From the NCBI GenBank assembly GCA_016280915.1, contig JAEEHQ010000115.1:1-64000 (forward strand): DNA of 64,000 nt, given 5' to 3'. Each line of letters starts with the position of its first letter. Position 1 is the stretch's first letter. The notes beneath the pieces are model-generated. The model was given only the letters and a program-made list of their open reading frames with translations. It was not told the origin of the DNA and searched no databases. This stretch comes from Bacteroidales bacterium. Its GTDB lineage: Bacteria > Bacteroidota > Bacteroidia > Bacteroidales > P3. A program made the translations under genes and the position numbers. Positions 52,441 to 60,407 of this stretch are shown here, one piece after another.

Positions 52441-53574
52441 ATGCGTCGCCTTCTCACCATCATTGGAGCACGTCCGCAAATCATCAAGGCCGCTGCCATC
52501 AGTCGCGCCGTCAAAAATCACTATGCCAACAAAATAGAGGAACACATCCTCCATACAGGGCAGCACTACGATGCCAATATGTCGCAGGTTTTTTTCGACG
52601 AATTGGGCATTCCTCAACCCAATTACAATCTGGGTGTCGGCTCCGGCAGCCATGGCTTGCAAACAGCCAAGATGATTTCAGGCATTGAGGAAATCCTGTT
52701 CTCCAACCATTACGACGGTATCATCCTCTATGGCGACACCAACTCCACATTAGCAGGTGCTGTAGCAGCCTCAAAGATTCACGTTCCCGTCTTTCACATC
52801 GAAGCCGGCCTGCGTTCTTTCAATATGGCCATGCCTGAGGAAATCAACCGCATCGTCTGCGACCAACTATCTTCCATCTGCTTTGCACCCACACAGACAG
52901 CTGTCGACAACCTCCGCCACGAAGGTTTCATGGACAGCCAAGCCACCTTCCGCAACGGACTACACCGTCGTGTCTGCAACTGTGGCGATGTGATGTATGA
53001 CAACAGTATCTATTTTGCTTCCATAGCTCGCGAACATACCTCTATCATTCAGGACCTCCACCTCACTTCCAATGCCTATATTCTCGCCACCATCCATCGC
53101 GACAACAATACCGACAATCCCCAACGACTTCAAGCCATCCTCAAGGCCTTGTCCGACATTTCTCAGCAAGACAACATCCCCGTAATACTCCCCCTCCATC
53201 CTCGCACCCGCAAGATTCTCGAAAACAACTCAATCAACATCAACCTTCCCAACTCTATCCGCATTACTGAACCTGCTTCCTTTTTCGAAATCAACATGTT
53301 GGAGCAGAACGCCCGCATAGTCATGACCGATAGCGGTGGCGTGCAAAAAGAGGCTTTTTTCTTTGAGAAACCCTGTGTTATACTCAGGCCCGAAACAGAA
53401 TGGGTGGAAATAGTCAACCATGGTGCTGGCATCATCGCCGATGCCGACTACCAGCGCATCACGACAGCCTATCGTCAATTGGTGGACCATCCCGTGCATT
53501 TCCCAAAGCTCTTTGGCGATGCCCATGCTGCCGAGAAAATCCTACAGACCATCCTCGACTACCTTGGCGAATAA
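52441..53574 (+). CDS. wbpI: UDP-N-acetylglucosamine 2-epimerase family, WbpI-like
   Basis: 377 residues of the WecB family. The start RRLLTIIGARPQIIKAAAIS, HTGQHYDANMSQVFFDELGI near 38, EAGLRSFNMAMPEEINRIVC near 122, and TDSGGVQKEAFFFEKPCVIL near 297 are all conserved; His and Glu residues of the active site fall in these motifs. Given the A-B-E order upstream, this is best read as WbpI, which epimerises UDP-2,3-diacetamido-glucuronate to the mannuronate. Plain UDP-GlcNAc to UDP-ManNAc epimerase is the alternative. Confidence 0.88.
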   Translation: MRRLLTIIGARPQIIKAAAISRAVKNHYANKIEEHILHTGQHYDANMSQVFFDELGIPQPNYNLGVGSGSHGLQTAKMISGIEEILFSNHYDGIILYGDTNSTLAGAVAASKIHVPVFHIEAGLRSFNMAMPEEINRIVCDQLSSICFAPTQTAVDNLRHEGFMDSQATFRNGLHRRVCNCGDVMYDNSIYFASIAREHTSIIQDLHLTSNAYILATIHRDNNTDNPQRLQAILKALSDISQQDNIPVILPLHPRTRKILENNSININLPNSIRITEPASFFEINMLEQNARIVMTDSGGVQKEAFFFEKPCVILRPETEWVEIVNHGAGIIADADYQRITTAYRQLVDHPVHFPKLFGDAHAAEKILQTILDYLGE

Positions 53575-53631
53575 TCTTTTTCTATCACTTATCAACCCCG
53601 CCTGACTCCCCAGCCAGGCTTTTTCATTGAC

Positions 53632-56511
53632 ATGAAAATCCTCACCGACACCCTCCACCGCATCGCCTATTCCACCGATGCTTCCGCCTATCGCGAAATG
53701 CCCATAGGCGTTGCCTATCCCAAAGACGAAGCCGAAATCATCGAATTGATTGAAGAGGCTCGTCGTCGACACACCTGTCTCATTCCTCGTGCTGGTGGCA
53801 CCAGCATAGCCGGACAAGTTGTGGGCAATGGCATTGTTGTGGATATCAGCCGCTATTTCAACCACATCCTCAAATTCAACAAAAAAGAGAAATGGGTGTG
53901 GGTGGAGCCAGGTGTGGTGCGCGACGAACTCAACATTTTTCTCAAGCCTCATGGTCTCTTCTTTAGTCCTGAGACCTCTACAAGCAATCGTTGTTGCATT
54001 GGCGGCATGGTGGGCAACAATTCTTGTGGCACCCACTCATTGGTTTACGGAAGCACACGCCACCACGTGTTGGAACTACAAGGAGTTCTTTCCGACGGCA
54101 GTCATTTCTCTACCGCTTCACGTCAAGGCAGCTCACTCCTTGACAAAATCTATGCCCAACTCGACAATTGGGCCAACAACCCCGAAACCCGTGAACTAAT
54201 CGAAGAGAATTTCCCCGACAAGTCGCTCCAACGCCGCAGCTGTGGCTACGCCATCGATGAGGCTATTGAAGATCCCCAACAAATCAATCTAAACAAAATC
54301 ATCTGTGGCAGCGAGGGCACACTTTGCTTCATCACCGCCATCAAGCTCTCACTTGACCCCATTCCACCCAAGGAGCAGATGGTCCTCTGTGCTCATTGTG
54401 ACTCGCTTCCCAAGAGCTACCAAGCCAATCTTGTGGCACTCCGTCACCACCCCGTTGCCATCGAGCTGATGGACGGTAAAATACTGGAACTCTGCCGCGA
54501 CAATCATACTCAAGACCGCAACCGTTTCTTTATCCATGGTGAACCTGCCGCTCTCATCATCGCCGAGTTCAACGGGGCCGACATGGACTCTAACGCCAAT
54601 GCTCTCGAACAAGAGCTCAAGGAGCAAGGTCTCGCCTACCATTGCAGCCGCGTTTATGGCAGCGACATTAACCGCGTGTGGGCACTTCGCAAAGCAGGTC
54701 TCGGAGTTCTCACAGGTGTCAAAGGCGATCGAAAACCCATCGGAGTCATCGAGGACACCGCCGTGGCTCCCGAGAGGCTTCCCGCTTATCTTGAGGAATT
54801 CCAACAGATGATGGAACGGCTCAACATGAGCTGTGTCTATTATGGACACATCAGCACAGGTGAGCTCCACCTACGTCCCATTCTCAATATCAAGGAAAAG
54901 GAAGACCGCCAACGGTTCCACCAAGTGGCTTTAGAATCTGCCCAATTGGTCAAAAAACACCATGGAAGCTTGAGTGGCGAACATGGAGACGGGCGTCTCC
55001 GCGGTGAGTTTATCCCCCTCATGTATGGCAAAGAGGTCTATGAACTCATGCAGCAAGTAAAGCAATGCTGGGATCCAGACGGGATCTTTAATATGAATAA
55101 GATTGTCGACGCTCCGCCTATGGACGAATCCTTGCGATACGATGTCGACCAGCAATACCTTTGTGACGATAAGGACCTCATGTGTCTCATCGAACAATGC
55201 AATGGTGCAGGCGACTGTCGCAAGAGCAACCTTATTGGTGGCACCATGTGTCCTGCCTTCAAGGTGTCACGCGATGAACTCATGACCACCCGAGCTCGTG
55301 CCAACGTACTTCGCGAGGTACTTACCCGAGGACTCGGTGATGCAAAAGCCGATACCGATGCATTGAAAGAAATGCTCTCCAGCTGCCTTGCCTGCAAGGG
55401 CTGCAAAGGTGAATGTCCATCCAATGTAGACATGACCCAAATCCGCGCCCGAGTTCTCCAACAGTTATACGACCAGCACGGCACCCCCTTCCGCAGTTGG
55501 ATGGTGGCACGAATGGCAGCCATCGAAAGCCTCGGACATCTTGTCTTTCCCATCTATAATTTCTTTGCCAGCAGCCGCCTAACCTCCCCTCTCATCAAAA
55601 AAATAGTCTCATTTGCTCCTGAGCGCGCCATTCCTCCCCTGTCCAAACGCACCATGCACCAACTGGTCAAGTCTGCCCACCTCAAACCCAAACAGAAGAA
55701 AGGCAAAGTCTACCTTTTCGCCGATGAATTCACCAACATGCAGGAGGCCGAATTAGGTCTTACTTTTGCCAAACTCCTTACGGCCTTGGGGTATCAGGTG
55801 GAAGTACCCAAAACAGCAGAAAGTGGCCGTGCAGCCATTTCCAAAGGATGTCTCCATCTGGCCACAAAATATGCCGTCAAAAATGTTGAGATATTAAGTA
55901 ATATAATAACCGACGAAGCCCCCCTTGTCGGCATAGAGCCCAGCTGCATACTCTCTTTCCGCGACGAATACCCCAATCTGGTGCCCGATTCGATGAAGGC
56001 CAAGGCAGAGCAATTAGGCAAGAGTTGCCTACTCTATGACGAATTTATCATGCGTGAAGTGGCGCGTGGCAACATCAGCTCCAATTTGTTCAAAAATGAT
56101 GCTGTAGAAATATGGCTTCACGGACATTGCCATCAGAAATCATTAGTCGGTATTGAGAAGACTGCTGCCATGCTCCGATTGCTGAAAGGTTGCGACCTGC
56201 ATGTGATTCCAAGCAGCTGCTGTGGAATGGCGGGTTCCTTTGGCTACGAAAAAGAGCATTACAAGACCTCCCTCGCCATCGGTGAGATGGTACTCTTCCC
56301 CACCATTCGCAAGGCTATGAATAATGAATCCAATGCTTGTACCACCAACTCACCTCAAAAGACTACAGAAGAAACTGCCAACGCTCCACATAGCAACACC
56401 CCTACCCTAGTGGCTGCTCCAGGAACCTCTTGTCGCCAGCAGATTCTCGATGGCACCGGAGTTCATGCAGTTCATCCTATCGAGATACTCTACCACTGGC
56501 TTACCATTTAA
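53632..56511 (+). CDS. FAD/4Fe-4S oxidoreductase, D-lactate dehydrogenase-like GlcD-GlcF fusion
   Basis: 959 residues. The N-terminal half is a FAD_binding_4 domain (LIPRAGGTSIAGQVVGNG near 50-66, SNRCCIGGMVGNNSCGTHS near 118-136) and FAD oxidase C-domain (GEHGDGRLRGEFIPLMYG near 446). The C-terminal half has two [4Fe-4S] ferredoxin-like cysteine sets (CNGAGDC...CP near 522-540, CLACKGCKGECP near 584-595) and CCG domains (GIEPSCILSFRDEYP; HGHCHQKSLVGIEKT; IPSSCCGMAGSFGYE). Likely a quinone- or cytochrome-linked 2-hydroxyacid oxidase. Near 900-935 there is a Ser/Thr/Asn/Pro-rich insertion before the usual CCG end. The stop TAA is formed by the edge of element copy 3. Confidence 0.87.
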   Translation: MKILTDTLHRIAYSTDASAYREMPIGVAYPKDEAEIIELIEEARRRHTCLIPRAGGTSIAGQVVGNGIVVDISRYFNHILKFNKKEKWVWVEPGVVRDELNIFLKPHGLFFSPETSTSNRCCIGGMVGNNSCGTHSLVYGSTRHHVLELQGVLSDGSHFSTASRQGSSLLDKIYAQLDNWANNPETRELIEENFPDKSLQRRSCGYAIDEAIEDPQQINLNKIICGSEGTLCFITAIKLSLDPIPPKEQMVLCAHCDSLPKSYQANLVALRHHPVAIELMDGKILELCRDNHTQDRNRFFIHGEPAALIIAEFNGADMDSNANALEQELKEQGLAYHCSRVYGSDINRVWALRKAGLGVLTGVKGDRKPIGVIEDTAVAPERLPAYLEEFQQMMERLNMSCVYYGHISTGELHLRPILNIKEKEDRQRFHQVALESAQLVKKHHGSLSGEHGDGRLRGEFIPLMYGKEVYELMQQVKQCWDPDGIFNMNKIVDAPPMDESLRYDVDQQYLCDDKDLMCLIEQCNGAGDCRKSNLIGGTMCPAFKVSRDELMTTRARANVLREVLTRGLGDAKADTDALKEMLSSCLACKGCKGECPSNVDMTQIRARVLQQLYDQHGTPFRSWMVARMAAIESLGHLVFPIYNFFASSRLTSPLIKKIVSFAPERAIPPLSKRTMHQLVKSAHLKPKQKKGKVYLFADEFTNMQEAELGLTFAKLLTALGYQVEVPKTAESGRAAISKGCLHLATKYAVKNVEILSNIITDEAPLVGIEPSCILSFRDEYPNLVPDSMKAKAEQLGKSCLLYDEFIMREVARGNISSNLFKNDAVEIWLHGHCHQKSLVGIEKTAAMLRLLKGCDLHVIPSSCCGMAGSFGYEKEHYKTSLAIGEMVLFPTIRKAMNNESNACTTNSPQKTTEETANAPHSNTPTLVAAPGTSCRQQILDGTGVHAVHPIEILYHWLTI

Positions 56512-56811
56512 CCCAAATCGGTCATTAGGGTTTGTGCCAGATTAGTATTTGTTTCGTGCAAATTGGCCGCATCGCTGGCTACGGCGTAGCGGGCTATGGC
56601 GAGACAGGGATGTGGACAAGATGCCGAACGTTGCTTAAAATAACGTCGCGACCGAATGGGAGCAACGTTTTTTTAGAGAGCAGAGGAAGCTTGCTTGCTC
56701 TGCCGAGCCCAAGTAACATCATGGAACATAAAGAAATGCTGATATGGCAAAAACAGACCTGAAAAAGAGAGATTGATTGTAAAGTCGGCCTAATGACCGA
56801 TTTGGGTTTAA
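56508..56811 (-). repeat. Dispersed TTAA-bounded element, copy 3 (MITE-like)
   Basis: 304 bases, in the opposite orientation to copies 1 and 2. It begins TTAACCCAAATCGGTCATTAG and ends CCGATTTGGGTTTAA. It keeps the shared core words and carries the extra block (ctcggcagagcaagc) at another place than copy 1. This block is followed by gttgctcccattcggtcgcg (minus strand), the word of the 35-bp tandem repeat at 1.85 kb, itself inside the inverted pair AACGTTGC/GCAACGTT. Bases 56509-56511 are the stop of the oxidoreductase gene. Confidence 0.87.
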
Positions 56812-56907
56812 CCAAGAAGGATACCCTTCATTGGCTCCCTCTTAGCAAAAAACAAACTCCACCGACCCCAAAAGTCGATGGATTTGACAACCCTCTATAG
56901 CCAATCA

Positions 56908-57138
56908 TTAGTTGGCTTCAGGCACACATGTTTTAATGAGCATGGTAACGCTATCAATAGTGGAAATCCACTCGGCATTGAGCTCCTCACAGCTGCCATG
57001 ACCATCCAAAGCTTCAAGACTATGCGACTCATATTCATGGTCACCACGAATAGTGGTGCAAGCACAACGTTTCTCAGAGCAGCCCACCATGACGGCCACC
57101 ATAGCCAATAAGCTGAAAACAACAACTATTTTCTTCAT
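56908..57138 (-). CDS. Small lipoprotein
   Basis: 76 residues: MKKIVVVFSLLAMVAVMVGC is a lipoprotein signal with lipobox VMVGC (Cys20). The mature part is 57 residues, with four more Cys (positions about 25, 27, 50, 71) and no recognised domain; the cysteines could form disulfides in the periplasm. It follows the lpx genes 17 bases after the lpxA stop in the leftward direction, so it probably ends their transcript. Its 3' end faces element copy 3. Confidence 0.72.
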   Translation of the reverse strand: MKKIVVVFSLLAMVAVMVGCSEKRCACTTIRGDHEYESHSLEALDGHGSCEELNAEWISTIDSVTMLIKTCVPEAN

Positions 57139-57154
57139 ATATCTTTGATTTTTT

Positions 57155-57943
57155 TTATTTGTCCCTTTTCATGAAGGTGTAACCCTTCATCAAACCCGTG
57201 GTGGCACTACCAATGAAACTAAGCACCTGCTTGCCCTCATCGGTATGGCCATAGCGCTCTTTGATTTCTTCTACGGCATGACTGATAGTCAAACCCTTTT
57301 GGAATACAAAGCGATAGATATCGGCGATATTGTTAATAGACTCTCTTGAGAAACCCCGACGCTGGAGTCCCAAAGAATTGACACCTGCGAAAGAAATAGG
57401 ATAGCGGGCAGCCTTGACAAAAGGAGGCACATCCTTATCCACCAACGACCCGCCGGCGGTAATGACATGCGAACCAATATGGATAAACTGCAGACAGGCT
57501 GTCTTGCCTCCTAAGATAACATAGTCGCCCACAATGATGTGACCTGCCAGGGTTGCGTTGTTGGCAAAGACGCAATTGTTGCCCACCACACAGTCGTGCG
57601 CAATATGGACGTATGCCATAATCAGGTTATTGTTGCCCACCACGGTGCGACCTGATGCCGAAGTGCCACGGTTGATGGTACAACACTCGCGGATAACATT
57701 ATTGTCGCCTATCTCGCAGGTGGTATACTCGCCGGCAAATTTCAAGTCTTGTGGGATGGCCGAAATGACCGAACCCGGAAAGATATGGCAGTTCTTGCCA
57801 ATGCGAGCTCCTGGGTAAATGACCACATTAGGCTCAATCACGGTGCCGTCGCCAATGACCACATCGTCGCAAATAGTTGTAAAGTTGCCTACCTTCACAT
57901 TTTCGCCTAACTTGGCGTTGGGATGGATGTCGTTAAGTATCAT
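57155..57943 (-). CDS. lpxA: UDP-N-acetylglucosamine acyltransferase
   Basis: 262 residues, the left-handed beta-helix of LpxA with hexapeptide repeats from residue 8 (HPNAKLGENVKVGNFTTICD) to about 190. The catalytic His is in AYVHIAHDCVVGNN near 110-123, and the C-terminal helices SINNIADIYRFVF and KGLTISHAVEEIKERYG match LpxA rather than LpxD. It acylates UDP-GlcNAc at O-3, the first step of lipid A synthesis. Its start overlaps the lpxC stop by four bases. Confidence 0.95.
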   Translation of the reverse strand: MILNDIHPNAKLGENVKVGNFTTICDDVVIGDGTVIEPNVVIYPGARIGKNCHIFPGSVISAIPQDLKFAGEYTTCEIGDNNVIRECCTINRGTSASGRTVVGNNNLIMAYVHIAHDCVVGNNCVFANNATLAGHIIVGDYVILGGKTACLQFIHIGSHVITAGGSLVDKDVPPFVKAARYPISFAGVNSLGLQRRGFSRESINNIADIYRFVFQKGLTISHAVEEIKERYGHTDEGKQVLSFIGSATTGLMKGYTFMKRDK

Positions 57944-58857
57944 TTATTATTATTAATGTATTCTATTAAATATTTACTGAAAGCCGCATTGGCCTTATGC
58001 CCGGGCTTGTATATCGAAAAATGGCCCTGCAAGGGTATGCCCACCAACCGCACATCGCCCACAAAGTCAAGCAACTTGTGGCGAGCTGGCTCGTTGGGGA
58101 AATAAGGTTCGGTGGTGTTGAGCACCCCATCGTGCACCCTAATCTGCGAAGCGTCCTTGTGAAACGTACGCTCCAACCTCCGCAATTGTCTCGGGCCCAA
58201 CTCCTTGTTTACAAAAACCAACGCATTGTCCAAACTGCCACCCTTAATAAGGTTCAGGTGTAGCAGAGGTTCTATTTCATGCAGGAAGACAAACGTGCGG
58301 CACATCGCAATCTCCGATGCATACTGACCCATATCAGTCAGCTCGGCCTCCTGCCGTCCTATGACGCTCTTGGGGAAATCTATCACACACTTGACAGAGA
58401 AAGTGTCAGCCGGCTCTACATCATAAACTGAACCCGTTTCTTTATTTTCAAAATGGAGGGGATCGGTAAAGACATACTCCCTTCGCGGAGCATCCTGCTC
58501 CCTCACACCCACACGAGTAATCTGCTGCAGCCAGGGTCGTGCCGACCCATCAAGGATAGGCACCTCTCCACCGTCTAACTCAATCAAGGCATTGTCTATC
58601 CCACAGCCGTGGAGAGCCGACATCAGATGCTCGATGGTAGCAATATTGTGACGGCCAGAACCAATCGTGGTGCCACGAGCCGTCTCGGAGATGCTGGTGG
58701 CCAAGGCCGGAACCGTGACAATATTGAACCTATCGGTCCTGCGGAACGCGATGCCATAGTCGGGCTGAGCCGGCCGAACGGAAACAGTCACCGTCCGTCC
58801 GGTATGCAGACCCATACCTGTCATGCGAAACTCTCTGCTAAGGGTGGTTTGATTCAT
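57940..58857 (-). CDS. lpxC: UDP-3-O-acyl-N-acetylglucosamine deacetylase, not fused to FabZ
   Basis: 305 residues, the length of a stand-alone LpxC. Zinc and catalytic residues are present: IEHLMSALHGCGIDNALIEL near 75-94 with the zinc His, and ARHKLLDFVGDVRLVG near 260-275 with the second His and Asp; the GHFSIYKPGHKANAAF tail has the active-site His. In most Bacteroidota LpxC is joined to a FabZ dehydratase domain (about 460 residues). Here the stop is followed by lpxA with no leftover FabZ sequence. The enzyme makes the first committed step of lipid A synthesis. The lysM gene upstream overlaps it by four bases. Confidence 0.93.
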   Translation of the reverse strand: MNQTTLSREFRMTGMGLHTGRTVTVSVRPAQPDYGIAFRRTDRFNIVTVPALATSISETARGTTIGSGRHNIATIEHLMSALHGCGIDNALIELDGGEVPILDGSARPWLQQITRVGVREQDAPRREYVFTDPLHFENKETGSVYDVEPADTFSVKCVIDFPKSVIGRQEAELTDMGQYASEIAMCRTFVFLHEIEPLLHLNLIKGGSLDNALVFVNKELGPRQLRRLERTFHKDASQIRVHDGVLNTTEPYFPNEPARHKLLDFVGDVRLVGIPLQGHFSIYKPGHKANAAFSKYLIEYINNNK

Positions 58858-60398
58858 TGCACGGGAATAAAGTGATAGTCGCTCATGCGGTAAAGAATGG
58901 CATACTGGTTCTCAAAGCCATAGTCAGCACGGCTATGAGAGAAAGACAAGGGGTATATCATCCCTTGAGGAGTGGCAATGATGGGCGAGCGGAAAAACTC
59001 CGTTCCCTTCTGCTGAATACCCGTGACGAAATAGAGGATAATATCGTGTGCCATACCGGCATAAACATCGGTAGGCTCGGTACTGTAGCGGTCGTTGAAT
59101 AGACTAATAAACTCCTTATGCGTCTCGTTGGTTGACAGCCAGTCGCGGTAGAAAGTACAGTAATTAAGATTCTGCAACTGGGCGAAGTCGATATCGCCGT
59201 AGAGCATCGACCAGTCGTCGTAAGAATAAAGATAGGGTGCCCGCGCCTTGAAGGCAGAAAGCTTGTTGAGCAACTGCGAGACATAGATGCGGTTCTTCGA
59301 CTTGTCCTCATCATACATGCTGATAACCACAGCCCTTTCGCCTGCCTTCAGCGCATTGTTCAGCTTGGTGGGTTGCGACCAGTCGAACAGCGAATAAGTC
59401 AGGGTCGGCCGAGCCTCAATCTCAGCGGTCAATGCCGCCAATGCGGCACTCTCGCCCCTATTCTTAGAGTGAATGATATAGATGGGTGCGTTGGGATGCT
59501 CCACCTGTATGGCCTGTACCGTACGTTTGGCGTAGGCCTCATAGGAAGGCATACACTTAAACACGTAGGGGTTATTCTTGACAATCTCGGGTCGGTCGGC
59601 CACAGGATTGACGATGAAGAGCTCTGCGTCACGTGCCAACTGGGCAGCCTTATGGAAAGGCTGGCGGGTGAGCATGGTAATCAGCAGGTCCGACTGCGCC
59701 ACGTTATGACTGTTGAAAGCGCGCTCCACATCCTCATCAGATGTGCCTTCCACGTCCACCACATTCAGGGTTACGTTATAGCCGCGCTTCTCCAGCTTCT
59801 CCAGGCCCAAGAGAAGACCCTCATAAAACTGAATAAACTCCAAACTTTTATAGGTGGTCTTGCCACGTTGCTCCACATCGAACTTCGAGGTGGATATCTT
59901 ATCCATCTGACTCAGGTTGAGGGGCATCATCAACGACACCACAATGCTCTGAGGATTGACACGAGGACGGATAGTAGCCACCTGTCCGATAACAGCTTCG
60001 CTCGGCTCTGCAACGGCGGGTTGGCGCCCGCTATTGGGCTGCGGGTTGTTCACGGTAGGCTGCGTCACAGCCGTCTGCGGCGCAGGGTCGGTAGCCAGCG
60101 GAGCCGTGGTGCCATCCGATAGTTTCTGACCCTTGCAGGGCAGCCACACGGTGTCGCCCACCTGAAGGAAATGTATATCTTTCTTGGTGACGGCTTCCAC
60201 CTCCTTAAGACCGTAAGCACGGGAAATAGAATAAACCGTCTGCCCTTGGTCGACAATATGGATGAAATAGCGCTTGCCATTGACCACCTGGGTCTTATGC
60301 GACACTTGCACCCTCACACCTCCTGGCATCTGACTCCACGCCAATGAAGTCACAAACAACAGGCATAGCAGTATAAAAGGTTTTTTCATCATATTCAT
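58854..60398 (-). CDS. LysM protein with type-1 periplasmic-binding fold
   Basis: 514 residues. Signal peptide (MMKKPFILLCLLFVTSLAWS), then one LysM domain at about 45-90 (YFIHIVDQGQTVYSISRAYG ... QVGDTVWLPC), a Pro/Gln/Asn linker (about 95-150), and a C-terminal region of about 350 residues with the receptor family (branched-chain amino acid binding-like) fold: VVSLMMPLNLSQMDKIS, EFIQFYEGLLLGLEKLEKRG, YIIHSKNRGESAALAALTAE, VYAGMAHDIILYFVTGIQQK. LysM would hold it to peptidoglycan. Such proteins recur beside guaA and lpx genes in Bacteroidota, but their role is unclear. It overlaps lpxC by four bases. Confidence 0.82.
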   Translation of the reverse strand: MNMMKKPFILLCLLFVTSLAWSQMPGGVRVQVSHKTQVVNGKRYFIHIVDQGQTVYSISRAYGLKEVEAVTKKDIHFLQVGDTVWLPCKGQKLSDGTTAPLATDPAPQTAVTQPTVNNPQPNSGRQPAVAEPSEAVIGQVATIRPRVNPQSIVVSLMMPLNLSQMDKISTSKFDVEQRGKTTYKSLEFIQFYEGLLLGLEKLEKRGYNVTLNVVDVEGTSDEDVERAFNSHNVAQSDLLITMLTRQPFHKAAQLARDAELFIVNPVADRPEIVKNNPYVFKCMPSYEAYAKRTVQAIQVEHPNAPIYIIHSKNRGESAALAALTAEIEARPTLTYSLFDWSQPTKLNNALKAGERAVVISMYDEDKSKNRIYVSQLLNKLSAFKARAPYLYSYDDWSMLYGDIDFAQLQNLNYCTFYRDWLSTNETHKEFISLFNDRYSTEPTDVYAGMAHDIILYFVTGIQQKGTEFFRSPIIATPQGMIYPLSFSHSRADYGFENQYAILYRMSDYHFIPVQ

Positions 60399-60407
60399 AG
60401 TATTGTT

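Noticed and set aside
56594..56815. Protein-coding content of element copy 3 (73-residue ORF)
   Set aside because: The frame is not kept in copies 1 and 2, and the sequence is better explained by inverted and shared DNA words.
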